64,000 bases of DNA from an uncultured Selenomonadaceae bacterium. GTDB taxonomy: Bacteria > Bacillota > Negativicutes > Selenomonadales > Selenomonadaceae. Below are positions 26,047 to 34,818 of the stretch, one piece after another. The DNA is taken from the NCBI GenBank assembly GCA_905233135.1, contig CAJOCQ010000009.1:1-64000 (forward strand), read 5' to 3'. Under the pieces are notes generated by a model. The model had not been told where the DNA came from, did no database searches, and was given only the letters and a program-made list of their open reading frames with translations. The position numbers and the translations under genes are program-made. Each line of letters opens with the position of its first letter. Position 1 is the first letter of the stretch.

Positions 26047-26355
26047 ATGGCAAATGTTGAAAAAATGATTGAAGGACAACTTGTAGAATAGGACAGAAAA
26101 AAGGCGGCGATTAACCGTCAAAAACACGGCGTAGAATTTGAAGACGCCGCGTTAGTTTTCGCTGATGAAAACAGAATTGAACGCCGTGATAATAAACATT
26201 CACAAGACGAAGACCGCCGGCAAGTTATAGGTAAAGTTGAGGATATTTTATTTGTAGTTTATACAGAACGCGGCGACGTTTTCAGATTAATTACGGCAAG
26301 AATGGCAAATGAGTACGAAAGGAGAATTTATGATGGAGCAAAGAATTATTTATGA
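26047..26355 (+). pseudogene. BrnT-like toxin with Trp-to-stop mutation
   Basis: The frame from ATG 26047 aligns with the intact BrnT gene downstream (KHGVEFEDAALVF, DEDRRQVIGKVEDILFVVYTERGD, RLITARMANEYERRIY), but codon 15 is TAG (26089-26091) exactly where BrnT proteins have the Trp of the FxWD motif (FQWD in the neighbouring copy). A TGG to TAG change would therefore explain the stop. The ATG sits directly in the T-run of the carB terminator and lacks a clear ribosome binding site. Restart at an internal codon would remove the first strand. It overlaps the antitoxin gene that follows. Confidence 0.75.
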
Positions 26356-26503
26356 AGGACAAAAACCAACACCGGAACAAATTGAAAGAATCCGCGCGTT
26401 GAAAAATCGCCCTATTGTTTACGATGAAGATTGCCCAAAACTTACAGAAGAAGAATTGCGCGAATTTAAGCGCGTAAATCCAATACGTAAGGCGGCTAAT
26501 TAA
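26330..26503 (+). CDS. BrnA-like antitoxin, copy 1
   Basis: The 57-residue product follows the damaged brnT and overlaps its end. Its ribosome binding site AAAGGAG is encoded in the toxin C-terminus (YERR), as in copy 2. The sequence contains an EQIERIRALKNRP helix and ends in EFKRVNPIRKAAN, identical in protein and nearly in DNA to the end of copy 2. BrnA antitoxins are typically ribbon-helix-helix repressors; this short form shows mainly the linker and tail, so the assignment depends on its pairing with BrnT. With its toxin dead, it may now only act on the neighbouring toxin. Confidence 0.65.
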   Translation: MMEQRIIYEGQKPTPEQIERIRALKNRPIVYDEDCPKLTEEELREFKRVNPIRKAAN

Positions 26504-26505
26504 GT

Positions 26506-26820
26506 ATGGCAGATATTAATTTTCAAATAGGCGACAGAATTTTTCAATGGGACAGCGATAAAGCTAAAACCAACAAAATTAAACACAACGTAAGCTTTAA
26601 ACTTGCAGCAAGAGTTTTTGAAGACGAAAACAGAATTGAACGCCCGGATTATAAACATTCAGACGACGAAGACCGCCAACAAGTTATCGGCAAAGTTGAC
26701 AATATTTTATTTGTTATTTATACCAAGCGCGGAGATATAACGCGCCTTATTTCTGCAAGAAGAGCAACTGAATATGAAAGGAGATTATATAATGGCAACA
26801 GTGACTTATATTTTGCGTAA
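26506..26820 (+). CDS. brnT: BrnT-family ribonuclease toxin
   Basis: This 104-residue protein matches BrnT, a RelE-fold mRNA interferase. Typical stretches are FQWDSDKAKTNKIKHNVSF, VFEDENRIERPD, DEDRQQVIGKVDNILFVIYTKRGD and ISARRATEYERRLY. Catalytic-type basic residues (Lys, His, Arg, and the final Arg-Arg) are retained, so it appears functional, unlike the upstream copy. The start ATG 26506 lies two bases after the copy 1 antitoxin stop with a weak ribosome binding site. It overlaps copy 2 of the antitoxin. Confidence 0.88.
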   Translation: MADINFQIGDRIFQWDSDKAKTNKIKHNVSFKLAARVFEDENRIERPDYKHSDDEDRQQVIGKVDNILFVIYTKRGDITRLISARRATEYERRLYNGNSDLYFA

Positions 26821-26974
26821 GGGACAACCTTTTACACAGGAAGAACTTGAGGAAATCGAAGCGTTAAAAAATATGAAGGATGAAGATATTGACTTGAGCG
26901 ATATTCCCGAAATTACGCCGGAAGAAGCACGCGAATTTAAGCGCGTAAATCCAATACGTAAGGCGGCTAATTAA
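26792..26974 (+). CDS. brnA: BrnA-like antitoxin, copy 2
   Basis: This 60-residue protein is encoded directly after and partly inside the intact brnT; AAAGGAG lies eight bases before ATG 26792. It has an acidic middle (EELEEIEALKNMKDEDIDL) and the same last 13 residues, EFKRVNPIRKAAN, as copy 1. The shared terminal 45 bases are nearly identical at the DNA level, which indicates recent duplication of a brnTA unit. It ends one base before the pyrK ATG, so pyrK may depend on transcription of this module. Confidence 0.7.
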   Translation: MATVTYILRKGQPFTQEELEEIEALKNMKDEDIDLSDIPEITPEEAREFKRVNPIRKAAN

Positions 26975-26975
26975 T

Positions 26976-27722
26976 ATGAAAAAAATTTTTGATACAGAAA
27001 TAATTTTCAATGTTGAAGTAGCAGAAAAAATTTTTCGGCTGGAAATTTCGGCGCAGGAACTTTCGGAAATTGCTCGCGCAGGACAATTCGTACAAGTGAA
27101 AATTTCTGAAGAATTTACATTGCGCCGCCCGCTCGGTATCGCCTCCGCAAAAAACGGCGTTGTAAAAATTTTTTACAGAATCAACGGGCGCGGTACAGAA
27201 TTTCTTTCGACGAAAAAAAGCGGCGAACATTTAAACATTTTGGGCGCGCTCGGCAACGGCTTTAATACAAATGTTGACGGGCGAATTTTGCTTGTAGGCG
27301 GCGGAATGGGCGCGGCTCCGCTTTTAAGCGCGGCTGAAAAACTCGGCGCGGCTGATGTTTTGATTGGCGGCAAAAATTCCGACGAAGTTAATTTTTGGAT
27401 AAAAGAATTTCAGCCTGAAGTTGGAAAAATTTTTATAACGACGGACGACGGCAGTCGCGGCAGTAAAGGTTTTGTTACTTCACTTTTGCCTGAAGTTCTT
27501 GACTATGAAAATTTTTCTGCAATTTACACTTGCGGACCTGAAATTATGATGCGCGGCGTTGCCAAAATTGCCGCTGAAAATAATTTGCCGTGTTACGTTT
27601 CGCTTGAAAGGCGTATGGCTTGCGGCTTGGGCGCGTGTTTAAGTTGTTCGATTGACACTGCAAGCGGGCGCAAAAAAGTTTGCAAAGACGGTCCCGTTTT
27701 TGACGCGGAAGATATTTTTTAA
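26976..27722 (+). CDS. pyrK: Dihydroorotate dehydrogenase B, electron transfer subunit
   Basis: PyrK carries FAD and a 2Fe-2S cluster and passes electrons from PyrD to NAD+. The 248 residues contain the FAD-binding RRPLGIAS, the NAD site VGGGMGAAPLL and the cluster Cys in MACGLGACLSC with a fourth Cys in KKVCKDGPVF. ATG 26976 follows the brnA copy 2 stop by one base with only AAGGCGG as a weak site. Together with pyrD 2.5 kb downstream it defines a heterotetrameric class 1B enzyme, typical of Firmicutes. Confidence 0.93.
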   Translation: MKKIFDTEIIFNVEVAEKIFRLEISAQELSEIARAGQFVQVKISEEFTLRRPLGIASAKNGVVKIFYRINGRGTEFLSTKKSGEHLNILGALGNGFNTNVDGRILLVGGGMGAAPLLSAAEKLGAADVLIGGKNSDEVNFWIKEFQPEVGKIFITTDDGSRGSKGFVTSLLPEVLDYENFSAIYTCGPEIMMRGVAKIAAENNLPCYVSLERRMACGLGACLSCSIDTASGRKKVCKDGPVFDAEDIF

Positions 27723-27764
27723 TATAAACCTGCGCGAAAAATTTTTAGTAATGGAGAAAAAATT

Positions 27765-30230
27765 ATGAATGCAGTAAAAAATATAATCGTACGCGGCGCG
27801 CGCGTTCACAATCTCAAAAATATTAATGTTGAAATTCCTTTAGGCAAACTTACAGCTATTGCGGGCGTCAGCGGCAGCGGCAAAAGTTCCCTTGCACTCG
27901 GTACGCTTTACTCCGAAGGCTCGCGCAGGTATCTTGAGGCGTTGTCAACTTACACGCGCCGCCGAATTTCTCAAACGGGCAAGGCAGATCTTGACGAAAT
28001 TAAACACGTACCCGCCGCGCTTGCACTTCATCAACGCCCCGCCGTTCCGAACATTCGCAGTACTTTCGGTACTATGTCTGAACTTTTAAACAGCTTGCGG
28101 CTTTTATTTTCGCGCGTAGGCAGTCATTGCTGTCCCAACGGTCATTTGACTGAACCGAGTATGGCGGTTTCTTTAATGTTGCCGATAAAGTGTCCTGTTT
28201 GCGGCGAGGAATTTTATGGACCCGGCGCGGAGGAAATGGCTTTTAATTCTGACGGCGCGTGCAAAACTTGCGGCGGCACGGGTATTACTTATGTTGTTGA
28301 CGAATCTACTTTAGTACCTGACGAAAATTTGACGATTGATGAAGGCGCGGTTCTTCCTTGGCAAACTTTAATGTGGTCGCTTATGAAAGATATTGCGCGG
28401 GAATTGGGCGTGCGTACTGACGTACCTTTCAAAGATTTAACCGAAAAGGAGCGCGAAATTGTTTTTCACGGTGCGCCCGTCAAACACCATATGATTTACC
28501 AAAATAAAACCAGCGGCGCGGCGGGCGAAATGGATTTTACATATTTTAACGCAACTTACACCGTCGAAAACGCGCTGTCAAAAGTCAAAGATGAAAGCGG
28601 TATGAAGCGCGTTGAAAAATTTTTGCGCGTCGATACTTGCCCCGATTGTCACGGCACGCGCTTAAGTGCCAAAGTTCGTTCAACGATTCTTGCGGGAAAA
28701 AATTTGGCTGAAGCTACCGCAATGACGCTTGACGATTTAATTATTTGGGTTAAAAATGTTCCTGCAACTTTGCCTGAAAAATTGCGCCCAATGGCTGATT
28801 CTATCATTGAATCTTTTCTTGACAACGCAAAAAGATTAATCGATTTGGGCTTAGGTTACCTTTCGCTTGACAGGGCGGGCAATACTCTTTCAACGGGCGA
28901 ACGTCAAAGAATCCAACTTGCACGCGCCGTAAGAAATGAAACAACGGGCGTACTTTATGTGCTTGACGAGCCTTCGATTGGCTTGCACCCGTCAAACATT
29001 GAAGGACTTATGGCGGTTGTAAAAAATTTAATTGCGGACGGAAATTCGGTAATTTTGGTTGATCACGATGTTAAAGTTTTAAAGCAGGCGGATTATATGA
29101 TTGAAATGGGCCCGCTTGCAGGCAAGGACGGCGGGACGATTATTGCGCAGGGCACGGTTGACGAAATTTCAAAAAATAAAAATTCCAAAATTGCAGGCTT
29201 TATCACGGAAGAAATTAACGTGTTGACGCGGCGACGTGTTGCAGCTGAAAATATTTTTGACAACGGCAAAATTCATTTGGAAACCGCGCCAATTCATACT
29301 GTTAAAGAAATTTCGCTTGACATTCCGCGCGGCAGATTAATTGCGGTTACGGGCGTAAGCGGCAGCGGCAAAACTACTTTAATTCTTGAAAGTTTAATCC
29401 CCGCGTTGACTGCGAAAATTAACAATGAAAAACTTCCTGCGCACGTCAAAAAAATTTCTGCCGAAGGAATTAACCGCGCAAATTTGATTGACTCCGCGCC
29501 GATTGGGATTAACATTCGCTCAACCGTTGCAACTTACAGCGGCGTTATGGATGACTTGAGAAAAATTTTCGCCGCGCATTCCGAATTTACGGCTAGTGAT
29601 TTTTCTTACAATACGGGAAAATTGCGCTGTCAAACTTGCGACGGTACAGGGCAAATTTCGCTTGACGTGCAATTTTTGCCTGATGTTACTATAACTTGTC
29701 CCGATTGTCACGGCGCACGTTACGGCGCGGCGGCTGAAAAAGTTTTTTGGAAAAATTTTACCTTGCCGCAAATTATGAAAATGACTGTTAATGAGGCAAT
29801 TCCGCTTTTCGACAAAAATAAAAAAGTGCAAGACAAATTAAAAGTTTTGCAAGAATTGGGATTGGGATATTTGACATTGGGCGAAGATACGCCTGCACTT
29901 AGCGGCGGCGAGGCGCAACGTTTGAAACTTGCAAGCGAAATGAAAAAGTCTCAAGCGGACGCAGTTTTTGTATTTGATGAGCCGACGGTAGGATTACACC
30001 CGCTGGACGTGCAAAGCTTGTTGACTGTTTTTAATAATTTAGTTGAGGCGGGCGCAACTGTCATTGTCATTGAACACGATTTAGATTTAATTGCGAACAG
30101 CGATTATATAATTGATATGGGACCTGGCGGCGGCTTTTCGGGCGGCAGAATTATTGCGCAGGGTACGCCCGCTGAAGTTGCTGCAAATAAAAAAAGTTTG
30201 ACGGGGAAATTTTTAAGTACTAAGGATTAA
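27765..30230 (+). CDS. UvrA2-like ABC ATPase without UvrB-binding region
   Basis: This 821-residue protein has the two ABC-ATPase modules of UvrA (Walker A GVSGSGKSS and GVSGSGKTT; signatures LSTGERQR and LSGGEAQR) and zinc-finger Cys pairs (CPVCGEEF with CKTCGG, CPDCHGTR, CQTCDGTG with CPDCHGAR). It is about 120 residues shorter than canonical UvrA (about 940), mainly in the first ATPase insertion, as in UvrA2-type paralogues that lack the UvrB-binding domain and are linked to resistance against DNA-binding drugs in some organisms. ATGGAGAAAA precedes ATG 27765. It sits between pyrK and pyrD for no clear pathway reason. Confidence 0.85.
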   Translation: MNAVKNIIVRGARVHNLKNINVEIPLGKLTAIAGVSGSGKSSLALGTLYSEGSRRYLEALSTYTRRRISQTGKADLDEIKHVPAALALHQRPAVPNIRSTFGTMSELLNSLRLLFSRVGSHCCPNGHLTEPSMAVSLMLPIKCPVCGEEFYGPGAEEMAFNSDGACKTCGGTGITYVVDESTLVPDENLTIDEGAVLPWQTLMWSLMKDIARELGVRTDVPFKDLTEKEREIVFHGAPVKHHMIYQNKTSGAAGEMDFTYFNATYTVENALSKVKDESGMKRVEKFLRVDTCPDCHGTRLSAKVRSTILAGKNLAEATAMTLDDLIIWVKNVPATLPEKLRPMADSIIESFLDNAKRLIDLGLGYLSLDRAGNTLSTGERQRIQLARAVRNETTGVLYVLDEPSIGLHPSNIEGLMAVVKNLIADGNSVILVDHDVKVLKQADYMIEMGPLAGKDGGTIIAQGTVDEISKNKNSKIAGFITEEINVLTRRRVAAENIFDNGKIHLETAPIHTVKEISLDIPRGRLIAVTGVSGSGKTTLILESLIPALTAKINNEKLPAHVKKISAEGINRANLIDSAPIGINIRSTVATYSGVMDDLRKIFAAHSEFTASDFSYNTGKLRCQTCDGTGQISLDVQFLPDVTITCPDCHGARYGAAAEKVFWKNFTLPQIMKMTVNEAIPLFDKNKKVQDKLKVLQELGLGYLTLGEDTPALSGGEAQRLKLASEMKKSQADAVFVFDEPTVGLHPLDVQSLLTVFNNLVEAGATVIVIEHDLDLIANSDYIIDMGPGGGFSGGRIIAQGTPAEVAANKKSLTGKFLSTKD

Positions 30231-30260
30231 GGATTTTTATAAAAATTTGAGGTAAATTTT

Positions 30261-31166
30261 ATGAGCGAAATTTTAAAAACTGAAATTTGCGGAATAAAAA
30301 TGCAAACACCAATTTTAACGGCGTCGGGAACATTCGGCTTCGGCGAAGAATTTGCTGATTTTGTAAATTTAAAAAGACTCGGCGGCGTTATGGTAAAGTG
30401 CATAACTTTAAAGCCGCGTGCAGGAAATAAAGGCGTGCGAATTACTGAAACGCCTGCAGGAATGTTAAATTGTATTGGCTTGGAAAATCCCGGCGTTGAA
30501 ATTTTTTTGACTGAAATTTTGCCGCGCATAAAAAATAAATTTAACATTATCGTAAATATCAGCGGCTCAAGCGTCGAAGATTACGGCAAACTTGCAAAAT
30601 TTTTGGACGTTGACGGCGTGGCGGCGATTGAGTTAAATATTTCCTGCCCGAATGTTAAAGACGGCGGAATAATTTTCGGCACTAATCCAAAGGCGGCGGC
30701 TGAAGTTACAACGGCGGCGAAAAATTCTACAAGCAAGCCCGTTATTGTCAAGCTTAGCCCGAATGTTACTGACATTACAGAAATTGCACGGGCGGTTGAA
30801 AGTGCGGGCGCGGATTGTCTTTCGCTGATTAATACGCTTATGGGTATGGAAATTAATATTGACACGTGGAAACCTACGCTCGGCAATATCACGGGCGGAC
30901 TTAGCGGCGGCGCGGTTAAACCTGTCGCCTTGCGTATGGTTTATCAAGTCGCGCAGGTTTGCAAAATTCCAATTATCGGAATGGGCGGTATTCGCACGGC
31001 GGCGGACGCTGTAGAATTTTTTTTAGCGGGCGCGTCAGCTGTTGCAGTCGGTACAGCCAACTTTGCAAATCCCAACGTTGCGAACGAAATTATTGACGGC
31101 TTGGAAAATTATCTGCGCCGAAAAAATTTACAAAGTATCAAAGAAATTATCGGCAAGGTTAAATAA
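30261..31166 (+). CDS. pyrD: Dihydroorotate dehydrogenase B, catalytic subunit
   Basis: PyrD oxidises dihydroorotate to orotate with FMN. The 301-residue protein has the 1B-type signatures [27 protein letters not shown] with the catalytic Cys, SPNVTDI, and the FMN phosphate loop [11 protein letters not shown]. It needs PyrK, encoded two genes upstream. TTGAGGTAAATTTT precedes ATG. It closes the operon, followed by two hairpins; pyrF and pyrE are not in the window. Confidence 0.95.
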   Translation: MSEILKTEICGIKMQTPILTASGTFGFGEEFADFVNLKRLGGVMVKCITLKPRAGNKGVRITETPAGMLNCIGLENPGVEIFLTEILPRIKNKFNIIVNISGSSVEDYGKLAKFLDVDGVAAIELNISCPNVKDGGIIFGTNPKAAAEVTTAAKNSTSKPVIVKLSPNVTDITEIARAVESAGADCLSLINTLMGMEINIDTWKPTLGNITGGLSGGAVKPVALRMVYQVAQVCKIPIIGMGGIRTAADAVEFFLAGASAVAVGTANFANPNVANEIIDGLENYLRRKNLQSIKEIIGKVK

Positions 31167-31174
31167 GCCTTCAG

Positions 31175-31207
31175 AAACGCTGTATTTGCCCTTTACGGCG
31201 TTTTTTT
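31175..31207 (+). terminator. Intrinsic terminator after pyrD
   Basis: AAACGC (31175-31180) pairs with GCGTTT (31198-31203) across a 17-base loop and ends in seven T residues. Confidence 0.7.
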
Positions 31208-31238
31208 ATTGCAAGGGTACTTTTATATTAAAAAATAA

Positions 31239-31272
31239 AAAGCCGCTTAGAATTGCTCTGAGCGGCTTTAAA
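31239..31272. terminator. Second, bidirectional-looking hairpin after pyrD
   Basis: AAAGCCGCT (31239-31247) pairs with AGCGGCTTT (31261-31269); A-rich on the left and T-containing on the right. It may back up the first terminator. Confidence 0.65.
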
Positions 31273-31388
31273 ATCGATTTTAAAATTTCAAGTTAAATTT
31301 TGGGCGCGTTTGAATCAGTGGCAAATAAAAAAAGCCATTGCCGAAATTGAAAATGACTTTAAAAATTTCTTCGCGCAGGTTTTTTTAA

Positions 31389-31421
31389 ATCCTGACACCT
31401 AAAACCTAATCCCTGACACCT
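31389..31421. repeat. Short drifting repeat CCTGACACCTAAA
   Basis: CCTGACACCTAAAACCTAAT followed by CCCTGACACCTA overlaps the stop codon of the aldo/keto reductase. The same unit occurs inverted at 12741 (in a coding region) and at 52070. Confidence 0.7.
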
Positions 31422-32457
31422 AAATTTTCGGGGCGTTTTGAATCCAGACCTGCGAATTTTTATTGGCGGCGGGTTTATTCTGCGCCATAACGCCAACCAA
31501 TTTATGCGGCGTGTAAAGTTCTTCCAAATAATTAATATCTTCGGCGGAAAGCTTTAAATTTGTAGCATTAGCCGCGCCGTCGATATGGTGAAATTTCGTT
31601 GCGCCTACAACGGGCGATTCAACTTTTGTCAAAAGCCACGCCAAAGAAATTTCAGTCATTGAAACGCCGTATTTTTCAGAAAGTTCAATGACGCGAGCAA
31701 TAATTTTAGAATCTTGTTCCGCCGTTGCATCGTACTTAAATTTTGCATAAGAATCTTCTTGCAAACGTTTTGAAGTTTCGCCGGGCTTTTTGGAAAGTCT
31801 GCCGCTTGCAAGCGCACTGTAAGGAGTCATTGCAATATTTTCTTCCGCGCAAAAAGCCGCCATTTCCCGTTCTTCTTCGCGGAAAAGCAAATTGTAATGA
31901 TTCTGCACCGAAATAAATTTAGCAAAATTATTTTTTTCTGCGAGCGCGTTAGCCTTCGCAAGTTGGTAAGCGTAGCAATTCGCAATTCCAATGTAGCGAA
32001 CTTTGCCCGCTTTAACCGCGTCGTTCAAGCCTTCCAAAATTTCAAAAATCGGCGTTTGATAATCCCACATATGATAAATATACAGGTCAACATAATCCGC
32101 GCCAAGATTTTTCAAACTTTGATTGAGCGACTCCGTAACGTGTTTTTGCCCGCTGATATTGTTTGCAACTTCTTCAGGCGAACGCGGCAAAAATTTTGTA
32201 GCAATGAAAACTTCGTCACGCTTTGCAAAATCTTTCAGTGCGCGCCCGACGAATTTTTCGCTGCTGCCCTGTTGGTAAACAATCGCCGTATCAAAAAAAT
32301 TAATTCCGCATTCGAGCGCGTGTTTGATAATTTCGCGGGAATGTTCTTCGTCAAGCGTCCAAGAATGTTGACCTGTTGCCGCGTTGCCGAATCCCATACA
32401 GCCCAAACAAATCCTTGAAACGTTCAAATCACTGTTGCCAAGTTTAACATACTGCAC
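31420..32457 (-). CDS. Aldo/keto reductase
   Basis: This 345-residue NADPH-dependent (beta/alpha)8 oxidoreductase shows the AKR tetrad: Asp and Tyr in NFFDTAIVYQQG, Lys in IATKFLPR and His in LYIYHMWD. Further family stretches are GNSDLNVSRICLGCMG and the NADP-contacting ATPYSALASGRLS-like segment (here MTPYSALASGRLS) and VVGATKFHHIDG. GTG 32457 follows GGGAGGGG. The gene has a near-consensus promoter flanked by two palindromic operator candidates, so it is probably induced by a ligand of an unidentified repressor. Substrate unknown. A short repeat overlaps the stop codon. Confidence 0.93.
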   Translation of the reverse strand: MQYVKLGNSDLNVSRICLGCMGFGNAATGQHSWTLDEEHSREIIKHALECGINFFDTAIVYQQGSSEKFVGRALKDFAKRDEVFIATKFLPRSPEEVANNISGQKHVTESLNQSLKNLGADYVDLYIYHMWDYQTPIFEILEGLNDAVKAGKVRYIGIANCYAYQLAKANALAEKNNFAKFISVQNHYNLLFREEEREMAAFCAEENIAMTPYSALASGRLSKKPGETSKRLQEDSYAKFKYDATAEQDSKIIARVIELSEKYGVSMTEISLAWLLTKVESPVVGATKFHHIDGAANATNLKLSAEDINYLEELYTPHKLVGVMAQNKPAANKNSQVWIQNAPKI

Positions 32458-32480
32458 AAAAAATCCCCTCCCTAAATCAC

Positions 32481-32493
32481 TGACATTTTGTCA
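32481..32493. promoter_or_regulatory. Operator candidate O1, TGACA-N3-TGTCA
   Basis: TGACATTTTGTCA is a 13-base palindrome located just downstream of the -10 box of the aldo/keto reductase promoter. An almost identical copy lies 34 bases away. Confidence 0.6.
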
Positions 32494-32499
32494 ACAAGG

Positions 32500-32528
32500 A
32501 TTATAATTTTATACTGACACTTTGTCAA
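32500..32528 (-). promoter_or_regulatory. Promoter of the aldo/keto reductase gene
   Basis: On the minus strand TTGACA (32528-32523) and TATAAT (32505-32500), both perfect, are separated by 17 bases. The two palindromes overlap or flank these elements, so bound repressor would block polymerase. Confidence 0.85.
32515..32527. promoter_or_regulatory. Operator candidate O2, TGACA-N3-TGTCA
   Basis: TGACACTTTGTCA overlaps the -35 box. It shares ACTGACA and TTTGTCAA with the copy at 32481, differing in one central base. Confidence 0.6.
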
Positions 32529-32552
32529 TAAAATTAAGGGAAGGGAATTTAT

Positions 32553-33971
32553 TTAGCGTTTCTTTTTGACGTCGAGCAAATTAATTGTATCGTCAATAAA
32601 TTTCAACGCGGCTTTTTCTGAAAGTATCGCGCTTTTTTCGTACTTGGAAATTTCTTTGCGCAGGGGTTTTAAATTTGCGTCGAGAGTTTTATTTTGCAAG
32701 GATTTTAAAGCCAATCTGTCAGCCTGCGCAATTCTTTTAAACTGTTCAAGTTGCGGCTTGCATTCCGCCAAATATTGCGGCGTCAAATTTTTCAACAGAA
32801 TATCGGCGGCTTTGTCCATTTCGTCAATCATACGTGAAAGTTCAGCAGGATTGTAACTGCGCCCCGTACGCGCGGAAGAAATTATAAATTGCGCCGCCGC
32901 CTCAAATTCGGGCGCGTCAACAGGTCCGCATTTCGCCCAATTATTTTCCATATGGCGCGAATGACTTGCAAAAATTTTCATAGCATCAGCAACTCTGCCG
33001 TATTGCGCCTCAATATTTTTGTTCCAAGAAATTTCGGCATCGTAACTTTCGGGCGCATTGGCGTAATCTGCGCCCGTTGCAAGTGCAATTTTTGAAAGTT
33101 GAAACTGCGACATAGGATTAAAGAAAATTGCCTGTACATTTTGCGCAGGAAGTTTTTCAATCGCGCCGAGTGCAAGTTTAGCATTGCGGTTGCCGCCCGC
33201 CGTCAAAGAATAATCATTAACGGGATAATTCCACCAAATTCCCAAATCACGCCCATAAATTTTGCGGGCGGCTTGAAAATCTTCTTCAGAAATTCCGTCG
33301 CAAACAACGCCTTCGCCCGTGTACAGCACGATAATATTTTGGTTTAAGTTGGCGGCGAAATCTTCGGTATAATTTTTAACTTTGCCGCGCCCGTTGACCA
33401 TATCGAGACGATAATATTCAGTTGGAACAGTAATCAAAGGTTCAACATCGCCGTAACGGGCGGCAAGTTTATCTTGCAGTTTGTTCAAAAATTCGGCTTG
33501 CTTTTTGCCGTCTTCGCGGTGGTTGCCGTTTTTGTCCTTTAAATCGTCAAAGAAAATTGCAAAATTGCGCACGCCAATATTGTAAACGGCGTCGATTTTC
33601 CGCATTAAAAATTTTAAATCTTCGTCAGCTTTTTTGCCGCTGTAATTTAAATCGAGACCGGGCGAAATTGCGAAAACAAATCTTACGCCGTTGCTGTTGG
33701 CAATTTCAACGAGCTTTTTTAATTCTTCAATTTGCGAAGAAGGATAGGGCTTGCGCCATTTATTGCGGTGGTAGGGGTCATCTTTCGGCGCGTAAACGTA
33801 GGCGTTGAGATTATGCAGGCGGCAGAAATTCATTAAATCTGCGCGTTCTTCAAAAGTCCACTCCTTGCCATAAAAACCTTCAATGACGCCGCGCAATGGT
33901 ACAGGATTTGCAAAAGTTGTATTTGAAAATAAAATCAAAGAAAATACTATTGACGCTAAAAATTTTTTCAT
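32553..33971 (-). CDS. Secreted GH84-type beta-N-acetylglucosaminidase
   Basis: The 472-residue product has a signal peptide (residues 1-21, TTFA cleavage) and the NAGidase/GH84 catalytic domain, which removes beta-linked N-acetylglucosamine by substrate-assisted catalysis. Family landmarks are [13 protein letters not shown], the [13 protein letters not shown] stretch, and the catalytic Asp-Asp pair in AIFFDDL, then WWNYPVND and FFNPMSQ. A helical C-terminal region follows. Candidate substrates are host glycans, hyaluronan fragments or cell-wall GlcNAc. ATG 33971 (AGGAGAG upstream) overlaps the stop of the CofE-like gene, so both are co-translated. A longer start at 34013 would bury the signal peptide. 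Confidence 0.87.
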   Translation of the reverse strand: MKKFLASIVFSLILFSNTTFANPVPLRGVIEGFYGKEWTFEERADLMNFCRLHNLNAYVYAPKDDPYHRNKWRKPYPSSQIEELKKLVEIANSNGVRFVFAISPGLDLNYSGKKADEDLKFLMRKIDAVYNIGVRNFAIFFDDLKDKNGNHREDGKKQAEFLNKLQDKLAARYGDVEPLITVPTEYYRLDMVNGRGKVKNYTEDFAANLNQNIIVLYTGEGVVCDGISEEDFQAARKIYGRDLGIWWNYPVNDYSLTAGGNRNAKLALGAIEKLPAQNVQAIFFNPMSQFQLSKIALATGADYANAPESYDAEISWNKNIEAQYGRVADAMKIFASHSRHMENNWAKCGPVDAPEFEAAAQFIISSARTGRSYNPAELSRMIDEMDKAADILLKNLTPQYLAECKPQLEQFKRIAQADRLALKSLQNKTLDANLKPLRKEISKYEKSAILSEKAALKFIDDTINLLDVKKKR

Positions 33972-34621
33972 TGTTGGCTCTCCTGATATTGTTTGAAATT
34001 TTTTAAAATGCAAATCGGGCGTTTTTCTGACGCATTGCCAAAAGGATTGTCGATTAACAAATTGCTTGCAAGCTGCGCGTTCATACCCGGCGTTGCGCCA
34101 ACGATTCTTGACCGCTTTAAATCATTAACATCGGCAATCATTGCGCCGAAACAGCCGAGCCGCGCTTTAATTGCGGCAACAACTTTATCGGGCTCTTCCG
34201 GACCGTAAACAACGGTTTTATCGAAGGGCGGCATATCGCCCGTTACGTCGTCAATCAACGCCGCTTGACGCCCGCCCCATTTGTAAAAAAGTCCCGGCTG
34301 TCCTACAATTTTACCCAAAAAGCCTGCAAATAGCGCAAAGGCAACGCGCCAATCGCCCTCTTTGCGCATAAGTGCTTGCATACCGTGCGGCGTTGCCAAG
34401 CTGCCGTAATCGGGGATAAATCTGCAACAAAAACGCGCCAATAAAGTAATTTCCATTTCGTCAGGGCGTACAATATTTCCCTGCGTAATTGCAACGACAC
34501 TTTCGGCGACCGTCAAAACGTCATTTTCTGTAATTATGTCTTTGGTATATTTTTCTATTGCGTCAACAATATCATCTTTTGGCGTCAAAATTCTTGTATT
34601 AATCGGAATAATTTCAACCAT
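33968..34621 (-). CDS. CofE-like (F420-0:L-glutamate ligase family) protein
   Basis: This 217-residue protein belongs to the CofE-related family: [15 protein letters not shown] at the N-terminus, [10 protein letters not shown], a RDxDD-like acidic metal site replaced here by [16 protein letters not shown], and [11 protein letters not shown] near the end. True CofE adds glutamate to coenzyme F420; F420 synthesis is not expected in Negativicutes, so this homologue probably ligates or binds something else. ATG 34621 follows AGGAG by seven bases. It forms a two-gene operon with the GH84 enzyme, whose start overlaps its stop. Confidence 0.75.
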   Translation of the reverse strand: MVEIIPINTRILTPKDDIVDAIEKYTKDIITENDVLTVAESVVAITQGNIVRPDEMEITLLARFCCRFIPDYGSLATPHGMQALMRKEGDWRVAFALFAGFLGKIVGQPGLFYKWGGRQAALIDDVTGDMPPFDKTVVYGPEEPDKVVAAIKARLGCFGAMIADVNDLKRSRIVGATPGMNAQLASNLLIDNPFGNASEKRPICILKNFKQYQESQQ

Positions 34622-34654
34622 TAAAAAGCTCCTTTTATTTAATAAAAATGCAAA

Positions 34655-34798
34655 ATTGACGCCGCCCAAGGATGGGCGGCCTTCCCGCGCAAATCGCGTG
34701 ACGCGATTTCAGCGGGTCTCCTGCTAAGCTTGCTGTTAAAAGCACTTTTCTTTGGTACTTTCTTTTTTGCTTCGGAAAAAGAAAGTACATTTATAAAG
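34655..34798. repeat. Intergenic modular repeat, mixed hairpin type
   Basis: The element contains CCGCCCA/TGGGCGG (34662-34679), a long hairpin CCCGC-gc-AAATCGCGT/ACGCGATTT-ca-GCGGG (34684-34716), and the shared tail AAAAGCACTTTTCTTTGG with the GTACTTTCTTTTT/GAAAAAGAAAGTAC hairpin ending near 34798. The tail recurs at 40790, 49797 and 52222. No ORF is seen. Confidence 0.75.
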
Positions 34799-34818
34799 TA
34801 TAAAAACACATAAATTTT

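Noticed and set aside
26089-26091. TAG in the first brnT as a pyrrolysine codon
   Set aside because: The position is Trp in the sister gene, one base change from TGG, and no pyrrolysine genes are visible.
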